Assembly: GCA_040954595.2 (NCBI GenBank)
Contig: CM082581.2
Coordinates: forward strand, 9,982,001 to 10,046,000
Reading direction: 5' to 3'
Length of the DNA stretch: 64,000 nt
Source: Balanoglossus misakiensis
Lineage: Eukaryota > Hemichordata
Shown: piece by piece, positions 15,468 to 31,945 of the stretch
How the letters are laid out: each line of letters starts with the position of its first letter
How positions within the stretch are numbered: the first letter of the stretch is position 1
Program-made: the position numbers and the translations under genes
Notes under the pieces: model-generated
Databases searched by the model: none
What the model saw: only the letters and a program-made list of their open reading frames with translations
What the model was told of the DNA's origin: nothing

Positions 15468-18400
15468 TGTATGTATGTATGTATGTATGTATGTATTGTA
15501 ATGTATGTATTGTAATGTATGTATGTATGTATGTATGTATGTATGTATGTATGTATGTATGTATGTATGTATGTATGTATGTATGTATGTATGTATATAG
15601 AGCATTATTGTTATTACTGATACGGAACCCTTCTTTCCATTCTTTCTTCACCAACAGGCTATAGCCAAGTTGGGCTGGGCAAAACCAACACTCATCCAGG
15701 AGCGTGCCATACCTCTTGGTTTAGAAGGGAAAGACTTACTGGCCAGAGCAAGGACTGGATCTGGAAAAACTGCTGCATTTGCTATTCCACTTATTCAAAG
15801 GATTCTCAACAGCAAACGGGTAGGTCTCCAGTTCCATGACAGTTTACCCCTGGACAATTACTCCAACACTGTTTATTACCCGTATATATATTCTGTTGAC
15901 CAAGTCACTCTCTCTCTCTCTGATTTTGGTTTTTCTTTTCCATTATTGTAGAATGCCAGAGAACAGTGCATTAGGGCATTGGTGTTGACTCCATCTAAGG
16001 AACTATCAAATCAAGCGTACAAATATATCCAGGTAACTTTTCCAAAATCAGTACTTGTTTACAAATCAAGAATTCCCCAAAAGTTATGTCGCAAATTGCA
16101 GACACAGACCAAATGGTGGATTTGTGTACAGAACATAATAAGTTGATATTGGAGAAATGCAGCCTCTTTTATTTATTTCCACAGGACTTGTCCAGCAGTT
16201 GTTCAAGGGATGTGAGATGCATAGATGTGTCTGGCCAAGTGGAATTGGCAGCTCAGAGGTAAATACCAGTCAATATTTCCCCCACCAGAATTTCAACCAG
16301 ATTCTATTGTTAAATTGTATTATATTATACCAGTATATTGATGGTGTAAATCACGCTATTTGATTGGTCGAGACACGACACGTGACCGTGATATATTAGC
16401 CATATACCACAGTCATATATCATAGTCAAAGAAAATGCCTTTTTAAAATGTTTTATGCAAAGTTTCAATATACTGGCATAATATAATAGCAATAAAACAC
16501 CCCCCGACCATGGTATACCACTCGATTTTGACCAGTTCAACTCCATATACGCACTCGCTATCGCTCGTGCGTATATGTCGTGAACTGGTCAAAATCTCGT
16601 GGTATACCATGGCTGGGGGTGTTTTATTGCTTAAATATTGCCCCGATGTAAATCAGGGCTATCAAAAATTCCTATACACTCATTGTATGTTCTTCTGCAC
16701 GGAAATCTTTAGTAAAAGGCGAAAGATTTATGCGTATATTGCAGAAAAACCAGAGATACAGATTGAGGGTTGTCCTGTGGGTACCATATCTGGGCAAGCA
16801 AAACACTATGTGAGGTTATTGCAATCAGCACTTGATTCATTTTACATCAAGCAGCACTGTTTTCACTTGTTTCACACTGTTGATTGTTCTATAAGAGCAA
16901 GAGCAAGTAATCTATCAATCTTCAGTGTTTTGCTACGGTTTTTCATTTCTTTAAATGCTGTGAATTGGGGAAAAATGACAAAATTTACCAAAACATTGTA
17001 TCAAGTTGACTTCTGGGAAATGAATATATTTGCATATCATTATAGCAGCAGGTGCCATTTTGTTTATTTGTTGTTGTTGTTGTTTTGCACGGCTACTGCA
17101 ACCCTGAATTTGCAACAACTCTTTCCAAGTATCTATTACTGGTCTCAGAATTCAATTCAACATATAAGAGTTTTGGATTGATGTAGAAGTACAAGAAAAA
17201 TTTGTTTGTTCTGTACACTGCCTTCCCTTCAGCATAGTCTTTTGATATGCAAATGTTTACATTTGTGTTTCAGACCTCTACTGATGGAGAAACCAGACAT
17301 TGTTGTCGGCACTCCAAGTAAAGTCCTAGCTCACATCCAGGCCAAGAACATGACGTTACGTAATTCCTTAGAAATGCTGGTTATTGATGAGGCAGATCTC
17401 TTGCTTTCTTTTGGATATGAGGAGGACTTAAAATCATTATTAAATCACCTGCCCAAAATTTACCAAGCCTTCCTCATGTCAGCAACACTAGGTGATGAAG
17501 TTTATTCTCTGAAGAGAATGATACTTCATAATCCGGTGAGTTGAACAGTGTTTTTTTTCCAGTGATCTGATGGCCTTAGAACATTTATGCAGAAGGATGA
17601 TATAACTTGCACTCACATTCTGTCAAATTTGCTGAACTCACAATAATAAAATATTGACTTTTCTTGCAGGTAATCCTCAAACTAGAAGAATCACAGCTGC
17701 CAGAAAGCGATCGACTTTTACAGTATCACATCAAGTGCAAAGAAGATGACAAATTTTTACTCATTTACACTTTACTTAAGCTGAGATTAGTCCGAGGAAA
17801 AACTATTGTTTTTGTCAACTCATTAGACAAGTGTTACAGGTAAGTAAATGTAGTACAAGGTCATGTACCATGTTATACCACAAATTCCGAGAGTTTTAAA
17901 GCTTGTTTCCACGCTCACCTTTCCAAGTTGAATTTAACCTAGCTCTTAAGATAACCTTTTTTCCCCTGTTTCTTCGTATTTTTACAGGTTAAAATTATTT
18001 CTTGAACAATTCTCGATCCCATCGTGCGTTTTGAACTCAGAGTTACCAGTGAGCTCTCGGTGCCACATCGTCAACCAGTTCAACGAGGGACTGTACAACA
18101 TAGTGATAGCGGCTGATGAGAACGCATTTGATGTTCCCAACCAGGAGAGTAAAGGGAGTGGTGGGGACGACCAGGTGGAGAAGAAGAAGCTCAAAGGAAA
18201 GGGGAAACAAAAGTGAGTTCGACTCATAATTTCTCATCTGAATCAGTAGTCTGTTTGTAACTCCTTCTGAAAGTAGAAGCGCAAACGACACAACCATGAT
18301 GACAGGATTAAACGCAACAAAGATTTATGTCACAATCTAGCTTCAACCATAAGTAACATAATCCAATCATACCATTCATTCTTGAAGTTATCCCAAGGAC

Positions 18401-20180
18401 AAAACCCACAGTGTTTTCCACAAGCTGTACTGGAGACATTGAATGTTAACTTGACCATGCATTTTCTTCGTCCATTCCTACAGAGGCAAGCACAGAAAAG
18501 ACAAGGAGTATGGAGTGTCACGAGGCATTGATTTCCAGAACGTGGCCAATGTTCTCAATTTTGATTTCCCTCCAACTGTAGATGCATACATTCACAGAGT
18601 TGGAAGGTAAATATTGTATCTATAGTTTTTTTCTGATGAGAATTTACAATAATCATGAATGTTACTTACAAAGGATTTTTTGTCTAACAGAACTGCCAGG
18701 GGTTTTAAGATGGGCACAGCTTTATCATTTGTCAATTACAGCGAGATACCTCTCCTCCAGCTGGCCGAGAGCACTTTATCAGGAGGTGAGTCCTGGTTGA
18801 GATTTACCATCAACTCTTGCACATCCCTCTTCATTAGAATTAAAGTTCATATGACCAGTAATGTGAAAGACCAGTTTACGAACAGTAGGCCTGCTAAATC
18901 TGTACATCTGCTGGTGGTTTCTAAAACTCTCTATGCAGTCTTTCAGCTGTTGGTTCACATGAAGTATAAAAGCTGCTCAAGTTTTCTGTTACAGCATTTT
19001 CAAATGTCAGAAAACATAACAACCACTTTTGGCATTACACAGAGTTGGTTAATCCTTTTCTTACAAACCATTATTGTTTTCAGACGATGATGTGCCTGCT
19101 GTCAAACCTTACCAATTTAAAATGGATGAAATCGAAGGATTTCGCTACAGAGCAAAGGTGAATAGAATATTCTTCACAAATTACTGTTTGCTTTTTTGCA
19201 AGTTAACCAGTGCATTTCTTACAAAATGTTAAAATTGCAGAATTCAAAAGGCCCGTGTGAATTCCACACTACACTTGTGCTCGACAATACATACATGATA
19301 CTGAAAATAATCAGTGAAACTACCACCGACATTTCTTTGTAGGATGCCATGAGAGCTGTCACCAAGGTGGCAGTCAAGGAGGCCAGACTGCAGGAAATCA
19401 AGGCAGAGATCCTGAACTCGCAGAAGCTGAAGACGTACTTTGAAGACAACCCTCGCGATCTGCAGTTGTTGCGACACGACAAAGCACTCCATCCTGCCAA
19501 AGTACAGTCCCATCTCAGGCATGTCCCAGAGTATCTAGGTATGTTTGATGACTTCAATCTTTTATCATTTAGAGAAAGTAACGATGTTTACCCTGTGGAA
19601 AGTGATGCCATGTTAACTGTTTCATTGCATCACTTTTTCTGTTAATTATAAAGCAGCATATTTTTCTTTCTTTTCTTGTGCCAGTTCCACACACTCTGAA
19701 ACAGTTCATGCCAAAAAGAAGGACAAGTAAAAAATACTCTGCCCAGGAACCCAGCAAAGGAAAGAAACAGGCACTTCAAGCAGTGGTAAGTTGACCTTTG
19801 ATCTACCACATATGACCCTTACATGCAAATGAAACGGAGCAGGGGGACCAAACCGCAGTGGTCCACCATAAAATATGTACTTCTTTGCCCTTTGATCTTT
19901 GAACTGTGACCCCCAAGCCTGCGACTAGCTGGATACAATGCTGAATGTATACATTTGCACCTGTGATCTGTCACTGATAACCTTTTGATGGCAAAAGCGG
20001 TCTTGAGCAGAATCAATAACTATTCACCATCTGATTTTATTTTGAAAATACCTACAATGAATTCTACGTTGCTATTTTCTTCTACAAATTTAAAATGTGA
20101 TCACTGTTTTTGCTTTGCAGAAAAGGAAGGAAGCTGATCCACTGAAGAGTTTCAAATTCAAGAAAGCAAAAACTTCATGA
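15160..20180 (+). CDS. DDX56: DDX56 (NOH61/Dbp9) DEAD-box RNA helicase
   Basis: DDX56 is a nucleolar DEAD-box helicase of the Dbp9 group needed for large-subunit assembly. Thirteen exons join in frame: 15160-15243, 15658-15819, 15952-16032, 16185-16258, 17274-17535, 17670-17839, 17988-18212, 18484-18606, 18691-18785, 19084-19157, 19343-19538, 19685-19785 and 20121-20180, giving 568 residues (human about 547). The Q motif ([14 protein letters not shown]) is near 34, motif I ARTGSGKT near 59, DEAD near 172, SAT near 203, and motif VI HRVGRTAR near 390. The insert [19 protein letters not shown] before [19 protein letters not shown] is typical of this subfamily. The tail contains [18 protein letters not shown] and ends in a Lys-rich FKFKKAKTS. 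An in-frame ATG at 15175 (MAEQEV) is an equally good start. Intron 4 (16259-17273) carries a foldback element. Confidence 0.96.
15424..15597. repeat. (TATG)n tetranucleotide microsatellite
   Basis: About 170 bp of TATG/GTAT units, interrupted twice by TATTGTAA, within DDX56 intron 1 (15244-15657). It produces long spurious Met-Tyr-Val-Cys and Ile-His-Thr-Tyr open frames on both strands. Confidence 0.95.
16481..16638. repeat. large foldback (inverted repeat) element in DDX56 intron 4
   Basis: The left arm begins GCAATAAAACACCCCCCGAC near 16489 and runs through CCATGGTATACCAC, TTTTGACCAGTTCA and CATATACGCACTCGC. The right arm reads the same in reverse complement, ending GGGGGTGTTTTATTGC at 16630. 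Arms of about 62 bp pair with only a few mismatches around a short loop (TATCGCTCG). The flanks continue AT-rich and loosely palindromic. This is a MITE-like element. It is not a gene, although a chance 223-codon frame runs rightward through it. Confidence 0.8.
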
Positions 20181-20965
20181 AATTTAGAGAAGTGAGACGT
20201 ATTCCTTAGGGTGTTTTCAATCATGAGACTTTGGAATTGAATTGAATATTCCAGGAATAAAATAAACTTCTGTTCTATATTTCTGGCTTCTGTTTAAATA
20301 CTTTTACCCAAAGGAAGGATGGTCTTGATTTTAATTGATGTGCAAACTATATACTGTGCTGTGAATGGAAGATGTGTGTAAAAAAATCTAGATTTTTGGA
20401 TGAACATAATACTTCAATTTGTCAAAAATTCCTTGATCAGAGCCGGACTTACATATGGACTACTCACCTGAGTATCAATCCATAATGAAAAATTATGCTA
20501 CAATAAAAACAAAACTGTGAAGTTGAAAAGACCAAATTTGAACCCCAAGATCTAAAGTGAAACCCATGGTAATGCCATTGGAATACCAGAACCTCCATGC
20601 TGTAATCTGGATAAGGATATCACCTACCTTAAATACACATTATAAAAATGCAAACACATATACAAGATACAAAGTTTTTACGACAAAAATGATGCAGTAA
20701 CGTGGGAAAGGTTTTACACAAAGATGGAAAAGGAATGTTTCATTACTTTAAAAAAACACCACTTTTGTACGTGCTACACTACCCAAAATTGGAAAGTATT
20801 ATTTTTATACACAGAGAAAATCATGCACATGTGACTGAAATTTCAAAGCCTATGGAATAACAGAGAAGGTACAATTCTATAAAATTCCCCAAAATGTACG
20901 AACAAGGACACAGTCACCTCTTCCGCATCATGCAAAAAAAGTGGTTATTTCAGGCATTTCGTAAA
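20181..20965. other. convergent 3' region of DDX56 and the NTPDase gene
   Basis: Two genes end tail to tail here. A plus-strand AATAAA at 20256-20261 fits DDX56. The rest should be the 3' UTR of the minus-strand NTPDase gene. It is AT-rich and no other gene is visible. Confidence 0.6.
20256..20261 (+). terminator. polyadenylation signal, DDX56
   Basis: Canonical AATAAA 76 bases past the DDX56 stop codon, followed by a T-rich stretch. Confidence 0.65.
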
Positions 20966-24330
<3,365 letters not shown>

Positions 24331-27300
24331 GTTTTGCTCCTCGGGGCTAAACGTTCACTTTTCGGGGTTTTTTAAAATATATATTTTGCTGTAGCACGCT
24401 GTCCTGTGGTTCACTGCCAACCAGCTCTCACCAAGCCTACGGAAATATATAATTGAAGTATAAAAAGATAACACTTGAAACGATTCATCGTTATTAAACG
24501 ATGGATCTTTTCATTAATTATGCTCATTTGGCTCGGCAGGATGTTGATCCAGTCACAGATTTCCAAGACTCTCCGGGCCAAAACCAATGTGTAAGGTAAC
24601 ACGAATGACAAATAACCGACATTTTGATATAGCCAGGACGCGATCAACTAATTTCAGATTCACCACATGTTGCGCATAGTGTCACAGCTGACGTGTTTCT
24701 GATTGTTTGGCAGAGAAAACGTTCAGCTAGCGTACATGTACTCCAATGCAACCAGTTTATCAACAACTACAATACATGTATGATGATATCATACGCGGGA
24801 TTTCGTTTTACGAGGACAAATCTATACTTATAGCTTACGGGGTATATATACTATGGACTTGTGCACTGTATCTCTAAAACATGAAATAGATCTCGTATTT
24901 GTTGTAGAATGATTTCTAACACCAACATTTCATCTCTACTACATGTACATCATTGCATCAGTGGCTCTCACTTGTGAAGTGGTTTCGGTCTATGGTCGAG
25001 TAAATCGTAAATTGAAGCAATTGCAATAAGGTTATTCATGGTCTGTCAAGTCAACACAACACGATGAATCCGCCCAGTTCCAGAGAAACAATACACACAG
25101 TGTTCAAGTTACGCCGACCTGCCAGGTCGACAGACAGAGACCCGTTTCTTTTTTTCAAATATTTTCAGTGGGTAGAATACATAATCAGGGAGAGATTGTC
25201 AGACAACAAAACTATAAATCTAACTTTTCATTCCATGTCACAGTGTGTTAGGGCCATTTTCAAAGCGTCGGATTGCAAGAAATATGGGCGTCAGCTAATA
25301 TAAACCTGCTTTCAAGCAAAAAAAATATTCAATTGACTTTCCCAATGTGTTGCCTAGTAAATCATTACAGAGCTCACAAATACTATACTATTCAGCTGCC
25401 CAGTTTATGGCGATAACCTATTAACACTTGCTTGAGAGGGGGCACTATAAGTTTGCCGCCTTTCCGAAACTAGCTTTTTCACCTTTCATAAACCATGCAG
25501 TCATCGAAAACCTGAAAAGGTCATCGCCCAAAGCTGCGCTGTCGTGATGACGGCATCTCGATATTTCCCGCCCAAGTGAAAACAAATTTTTGTGTTTAAG
25601 TTAACGATGTTATACAAGTATTTTCAAGGGCCAGGTTTTGAAAATCTGGACAAGTCATAAAATCTACAGTTGCCACAAGTTGTCGGTCGATCACAAGTGA
25701 CCGTTCCTTACACCGTAGCAGAATCGCATTTGATCGGAAATTAAAAAAAATGTAGATCTACAGAATTACGGACCAGTATGCTACACGTGTACGAGGCACT
25801 GGTCACACCTTTATGGGACTTCTGAAAATCAATACTGATGCACTGTAAGTGATGGCACAACTGTTGGAGTCAATGATATCGTTTGCGTCACCTGTTGACA
25901 CTCGTCTCGGAGTTGCTGGTGTATTGGCACAAAGAGACCGCCTGTCTGTGGTTTTGGCCTGTGCGTGCGTGTGCACTCATACCACACCTGGCTCTCTCCA
26001 CACACGAAAAAAAAACGTTTTCTTTCCACCTGTACTTCGTATACTACTTTGCATACCCTTTCCCGAAGCACTTGTGGAACTAAAACATCTCCACAAACTT
26101 TCAAAATCTTAGCTTCTTGTTTTGCAGACTTTGCAAACGGAACACGTCCAAACAAGATAAGACGGTACATTCCCAGGAGTCGAGTGGCATACACGTACAC
26201 GCCCCAGACAACGACAAAAGTTAACGATTTTCGAATTACCAGTGTGTAAAGTTAAGAAATTCACTAATTACATGTAATTGTCTTCCGTGCGCTTCAAATC
26301 AGGCGCAGTACAAGAACGGATTGATCAGTCAATCACTTTCCACGAAATCTCTTAAAAATTAACCAGCAAAGGAGGGACTCACCTTCTTGAATGCTGTCTT
26401 CAAGATACAGAGTGTCTCGTCGACGAGTCGCTCAAGGGTCACAACTGGTCGTCACCCTGCCTGACCCCCACGTCACAGGGGTTTGAAGATTCCTGGCACT
26501 GAAAGCGACGCCATTTCAAGCTGTGTATGATTTATCCCCAACAGGCCTCGCTGAGCGCGCTCCTGCCCTAACGGTAATATAAAGTTTCATCGGATCAAAT
26601 GTGAACTGTAAAAAAAAAAGAATGATAATTCTGCAGGACTTTTTTTCTCTGTGTCGTACCAAATGAGCACTATATTATAGACAACTGCTACGAATGCATA
26701 CATCCATGCAAATCGCATGGAAAGAGGACAAAATTTACCCTAGTTTCATCTATGGAGACACCCACAGTACTTACTTGCATAGGATCATCATCAGAGGTAC
26801 AGATACCTATTATGGAGGATGTGCGCATGTGTGCTGGAGTTTGTTTTGAAGTAAATGTATGCAGTTTCTCCAAAAGGAGGAGTAAAGACTGAAAGATTGT
26901 AATAGACAAATGTGGCGTGTACCTCTGTTTTGGTTGCAAATGTTTAATTTGAAAAGGACAATCTTGGACAACACAGGCAAGATGATGTGTAAAAAGAGAA
27001 CAAAAAGTCTAGTCTCACTAACAGCTGTGCAATTGATTCGCAAAAAAAAATCTAAGAAATTCTGAAAATAACAGCTCTCTGGTTTGTATTTCAATTTCAT
27101 ACTGACTGTAAATTTTAATCCAAATACTTCTCATATGAAATAGCTGCAATCTTGGATTTCATCTGACCCGCCCTGAACCAACTCAACATAACATGGAAAA
27201 TTCAAGATGGGTTCTTATTTCTCATAAATATGTGTATACAGCTATCAAAACTGGCGAGATATCACATAAGGGCATAAATGTAACTCTTGCAGCAAAAACT

Positions 27301-27537
27301 TAATATTTTCTCACACAAAATGACAACCTTCTGAACAAAACTGTACAGTATAACAAAAGTGATCTTTTCAACCACTGTGTAAAATATCACAACTTGTACA
27401 AAGCGAACAATGCATGAACAAAATGTTGTTATAGTTTATGCTCCTTTTCACACACAAAATTATTCTGGGCATTTTTTCTGAAAAAAACACTCGGATAACT
27501 CAAACTGTCGAGCTCTCTACAAAGACAGATTTCACTG
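24331..27537. other. 3.2-kb spacer between NTPDase start and MCMBP end
   Basis: No coding gene is supported. It should hold the NTPDase promoter and 5' UTR on the right of 24330 and the MCMBP 3' UTR left of 27538. A minus-strand donor (AAG then GTGAGT) at 26383/26382 is a plausible end of a noncoding NTPDase exon. Open frames such as the 123-codon one at 25829-26200 (minus) look random. Confidence 0.5.
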
Positions 27538-30500
27538 TCAGTGTGAGGCACTTAGATTCTTAAGTCTTCGTTTTCTCTCCCTTTCCATCATCTTAGCTTT
27601 AGTCCAGGTTTCTTTGTTCAGCGACCTTTGACCTAGGGTCAGCGACAACCACCTGGAAGGAGAGACATATCCATGTCAGTTTGAACTTCCTGCATTTGAA
27701 AGAAGTCGTAGCCTTGAAGAAAGGCACAGGAATCTTGACAAAAGTAAATAAGGACTAACTATAATAAGTGGGTAATACAAACCGTGAGACAATCAGCAAC
27801 AAATGAAAATCATCAGCTGTCATACTCTGCGGGTCATTCTTGCGCATGTCCACAAAATCTTCCTCCACGGCCTGAAAGTGAAGAAGGACAATACAGTTTA
27901 ACAATGAAATGTTCAACTCCATCTGCAGCAGATAGAAATGCACCTATTAAGGGAGAACCATTTGATTTCTGGGAGGGGTGGTGGATTTGGGTATGTCAGG
28001 ATTTTTTTTTCACCCCCCCTCCCAGAAATCAAATGGTTATCCCCTTATTGTTAAAAAAGGGATCAATCTTGGATGAAACAGCAGACCCTATCCAATTGCA
28101 CACACCCCTCCCCTCCATGATTTTGTCTTGATATTCCCATTTATGAAATGAAAAAACAACAGAAGAGTCACCCACCTTTTGTAAATCCTCTGAGAGGTTA
28201 TACTCCAGCAGTTCTACAAGTCCGAGGTACGACCTGAACTTTGACATCAAGACAGGGGTCAACGACCTGTAGACTCTACCAAATAGCTCTTCTAACGGAG
28301 TACCAGTGTTGGTGTTTTGAATCGGCACCTGGCAGTCACTCTGTGGATAAACCCGGAATGCAAGTTAGTGAAGGGATTAGACTTAAAAGTCTCCATTTTT
28401 TAAAGAACGGTGAAAACGATGACAAAAGATGAGGTCACTCACCGGAAGTATCGATTTTCCTTCTGAAAAGGTCAACACTTTAATATTGGTTGGGAATTCC
28501 GCTCTGTGGAAATTGAAATCATAGTCGACTTTCTGCCAGGAAATCATGTTTCCAAGGGCAGCCATATTCTGGACACCTGGAGGGTAAAAAAAAAGAGAAA
28601 TGACAGATGAACAATTCATCAATTTCCAAGTCATCAGATTTCTCCTTGATTTACATGTGAAATTGAGGTTTATCATTTTTTCAACAATTTCCCTAATCCT
28701 ATTCAACCTCGACAAAAGCCAGCTGCCAGTTTCTTACCATTTGCGTCCAGCTGGCCAGGTTGCAGAGCCGTCTCATCAATGATGAGATGTGTTCTCTCAC
28801 TCAGCTGCAGCAGACCACTACACAGTCTGTTCGCTGCGTAGTCCTTCTTCGGAGTGAACTTCAACGTGTTCATGTTCTCGAGACTCAGCGACAGGAGGTG
28901 AACCTGGGAGAAAATACACAGTCAAGATTTTCATCCAGCTTCACATGATGAGAAATATGCATAGCAAACACAGCAGCAAGTTTGTATTCATCACATATTT
29001 CTTTCTTTACCTTTGTGACGAGTTCTTCTAGCAGCTTGTGGAATTGACTTGTGTATGCCGAATTTGCCAGAATGCCGGTTAAATTTAGTGAAAACTTTCC
29101 AAGAGCCAGTACATCCCTCCTTGTGTATCTATGGTAATGAGACAAAAGGATTTTGGTTAAGAACCAAAATGGCAGGGCCAGCTGATTTGTCGTTTTCTCC
29201 CACTTCTCTGTCTACCAACACCCAAGTTAATTCAAACAAACTTATACTTACACGGACGAGATTAGATGTAGTAGGAGATACTCTGCTGCTAAACTGTCTC
29301 CGAATAAAACTTGCTGAAACATTGAAATCAAGTCTTGTCGTATAGACAATGCTTCTGATAATACTGCAACAGAAAGGAAGTGACCTCATCATCAGGGGAC
29401 CAAGAGGCTGATACCCAAAGTTGGCAAAAACAAACAGTAATACCAGCTTGTCTACCAGCTCATAACGACAAATATTTACATTTTCAGCACTTGTGCTAAT
29501 CAAATCATACAGTCATATGACATATTGAACAAAGCTAATTATCAACAAACTGCTGATATAATCAGCGCCCCTTGTGTCAAGATTCAGATTTTTCTACTTG
29601 CCTGTTTGACTTTCTTCACATTCAATGTTCTGAGAAAGTAATGGGTTACAGTGTTGTAACTTGTTGACAACAATAGCATGTAGTCTTGGTACGAGGGACG
29701 GCGGTGGTGAGTGAGCATGGTGCTCTTCCAGATCTTCCATCTGGTCACTGGGGTCAACCAGGTCGTCTGATTCTCTGCAAAGATCAAGTTTGTATCGGAT
29801 AAGTACAACAGGTTTTCATATGAAATATTCTATTCTATGATGATGAGCATAGATAAGGAGATGTTTTTTTTTCACGTACTAGCAAGACCTTTGAGAGAAG
29901 TGGTGAATGGGGTTAATCTAAGAAAGCTAGAGTTCCAAAAGAAGGTTATATACTTACTGTTTTTGATTGATTGTTGCCAGGGCTGGGTCCACTGATAAGA
30001 CACCGATGAACTCTATCACATCATTCACCCGAAACTTGTCAAAGTTCTCATAAATCTTGAAATAACACAAAAAATGTGGGGGATCAATTACTTTTTCAAA
30101 TATACCTAGATAAAGTATAATGTCATGATCTTAAAATGAAATGTCAAACTTTATTTAAAATCTCTGCTGACTGTACTAAAGAGACAGTTCACTTACTTTT
30201 ACAAGACAGGCAGGGCCCTTTTCTCCTGGCAGAGGAAAATTCAAATTTGGCGTAACAGCTGACGATGTGCTACATTCCTCTTCTGTCCTTGACCTCTTGT
30301 TATCCGAACTCTGACTTTCAGTTTCCATGGCAACTCCATCTCCCCTGTCTGATGACACTGCATTTGGATCTGTCATCGGTGAACTTGTTGTTTCGTGCTC
30401 ATCCACATCCAGACTGCGTTTCTGTCTCATGGCTGTGTATGACGTGGATGGTGTAACTCTGGCCTGACTCTCCATTGAATATGCTTGCATTGTTGTTAGG

Positions 30501-31945
30501 GAGGTTATCTGTTGATAGCAACTTCAATTAAAGGGAGTGGCAAACAGTAACGTATGTCCTCCCTAGATTATTTCAGTGTAACTTCTATTTACATCATAAC
30601 TGGTGTCAATTTCATAACTGAGGTGAACTGAAATAAATTAGTTCTGAATACACAGATACTATACAATGACACAAAGCACTGATAAAGGATATTTGTTTGA
30701 CCCACTGTGTTTCACCAGGTACAGGCACACAGTACAGAGTCTGTCTGTCTAAGGTGACATTCCTTGGTGATTCTACGTTGATCTGTTGATGTGGAAGGCA
30801 CTCTGCGATATCCCTGTATCTTCCAGTCCGAAGTGTCTGCATCAACAAAACAGAGACAGAAATAACACAAATGGAAACACCTTTTTTTCAATGCTGAAAG
30901 TATTTATTACATAAACTATATGGTCTAAATATTCCCTAAACACGACACAGGTTGGTGACTGATACTTACTTTTTGTCCTGTTTTTCTGTCTTCCACCTCA
31001 TAGACACCAAGGTAAAACTCAGGATCAAACATATCTTGCACCATACACCTGAACTTGACAAGACTATTTGCCTTCAAGTTGTGTAACTCGGTATCATTGA
31101 GTGAGGGCACCTGAAATGTATTCAATCATGATGATGAACATGGCCGCTGTTTTGCCTCTGTCAGTTGTAACCCAACTGATCCTGGTTATGCCACTTTGGA
31201 CACTGATTGGCCATTCTCCCCCTCATCTCTCTGCATTGATGACTTGCTCATCTCGAAGTGATTTATCACTTATGTCTAATACAGTACATGAAAAGGACAT
31301 ATACATACCCACGACTGGGTCTTCTTTTCCCTGAGTTTGTTAACAAAGTATGCAGCAGCTTCTTTCATCCATTCAGAATTGTTTTCTTCTGGAGAAAAAT
31401 AATGAAATAATAAATACATCAGCAACAATAACAATAATATTTTGTCATAATTTATTTATTATATCTACAGGATACATTGGCATTTGATTTAAAAACTACA
31501 GATTCAGACCGGAATGGTTTGCTATAACCTCACGTATAATATAAGGCAGTGAGCCATATGGTCACATCAATCCGTCATTATGAGAAGCAAACAAAAGAAA
31601 GTGACTTTCATTGTCAGCACAAAGAAACCTTCAAAGTTCTGTAAATTAGTTTATTATTCCCTGTATAAAGATGTTTTAACGGCACGTGGAGAATTAAATT
31701 GAGACGGCAATAAAATTTTCCACATAATGTTCTTTATCAGGCCATCGTATGTCAGTGTCATACGCTGTACCAAAGCATCATACGCTAGCCCTGTCAGCAG
31801 TGTAGCAACACAACATACAATCTGCAGTGCGAATTGTCCACATCGGAAATGATACGCGCACTCAACGTTAGAACAGAAAATTCTCACCAAACATCCTCTG
31901 GACGATGTCGAGCGGACAGTTAAGCCAATCCTCTATTCCAGGCAT
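27538..31945 (-). CDS. MCMBP: MCMBP, MCM complex-binding protein
   Basis: MCMBP binds MCM3-7 in the nucleus, helps unload or stabilise the replicative helicase and supports cohesion. Fourteen exons join in frame: 31888-31945, 31309-31388, 30970-31110, 30693-30836, 30197-30484, 29958-30055, 29602-29774, 29252-29363, 29011-29128, 28738-28903, 28443-28576, 28176-28340, 27783-27871 and 27538-27652, giving 626 residues (human about 642). Start [19 protein letters not shown]. Diagnostic blocks are [133 protein letters not shown] and [17 protein letters not shown]. Two introns are not GT-AG: 30485-30692 looks U12-type and 29364-29601 uses GC-AG. It is head to head with SEC23IP, 206 bp apart. Confidence 0.96.
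27945..28050. repeat. foldback repeat in an MCMBP intron
   Basis: AACCATTTGATTTCTGGGAG at 27957 and its exact reverse complement ending at 28038 form arms of at least 23 bp, extending imperfectly to about 37 bp (TTAAGGGAG / CCCCTTA). They flank a loop of roughly 35 bases with a T run and a C run. It lies in intron 27872-28175 and is MITE-like. Confidence 0.8.

Noticed and set aside
15344-15664. Long Met-Tyr-Val-Cys and Ile-His-Thr-Tyr frames
   Set aside because: Pure translation of the (TATG)n microsatellite.
16510-17181. 223-codon plus-strand open frame
   Set aside because: It lies inside DDX56 intron 4 between two in-phase coding exons, begins in a palindromic repeat and shows no domain or family motif. 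It is kept only as a note with the foldback element.
25829-26200. 123-codon minus-strand frame in the NTPDase/MCMBP spacer
   Set aside because: Overlaps several equally long plus-strand frames, with no motif or splice context.
29129-29503. 124-codon minus-strand frame overlapping MCMBP exon 8
   Set aside because: It is an alternative frame of the MCMBP exon; the frame giving [15 protein letters not shown] is the conserved one.
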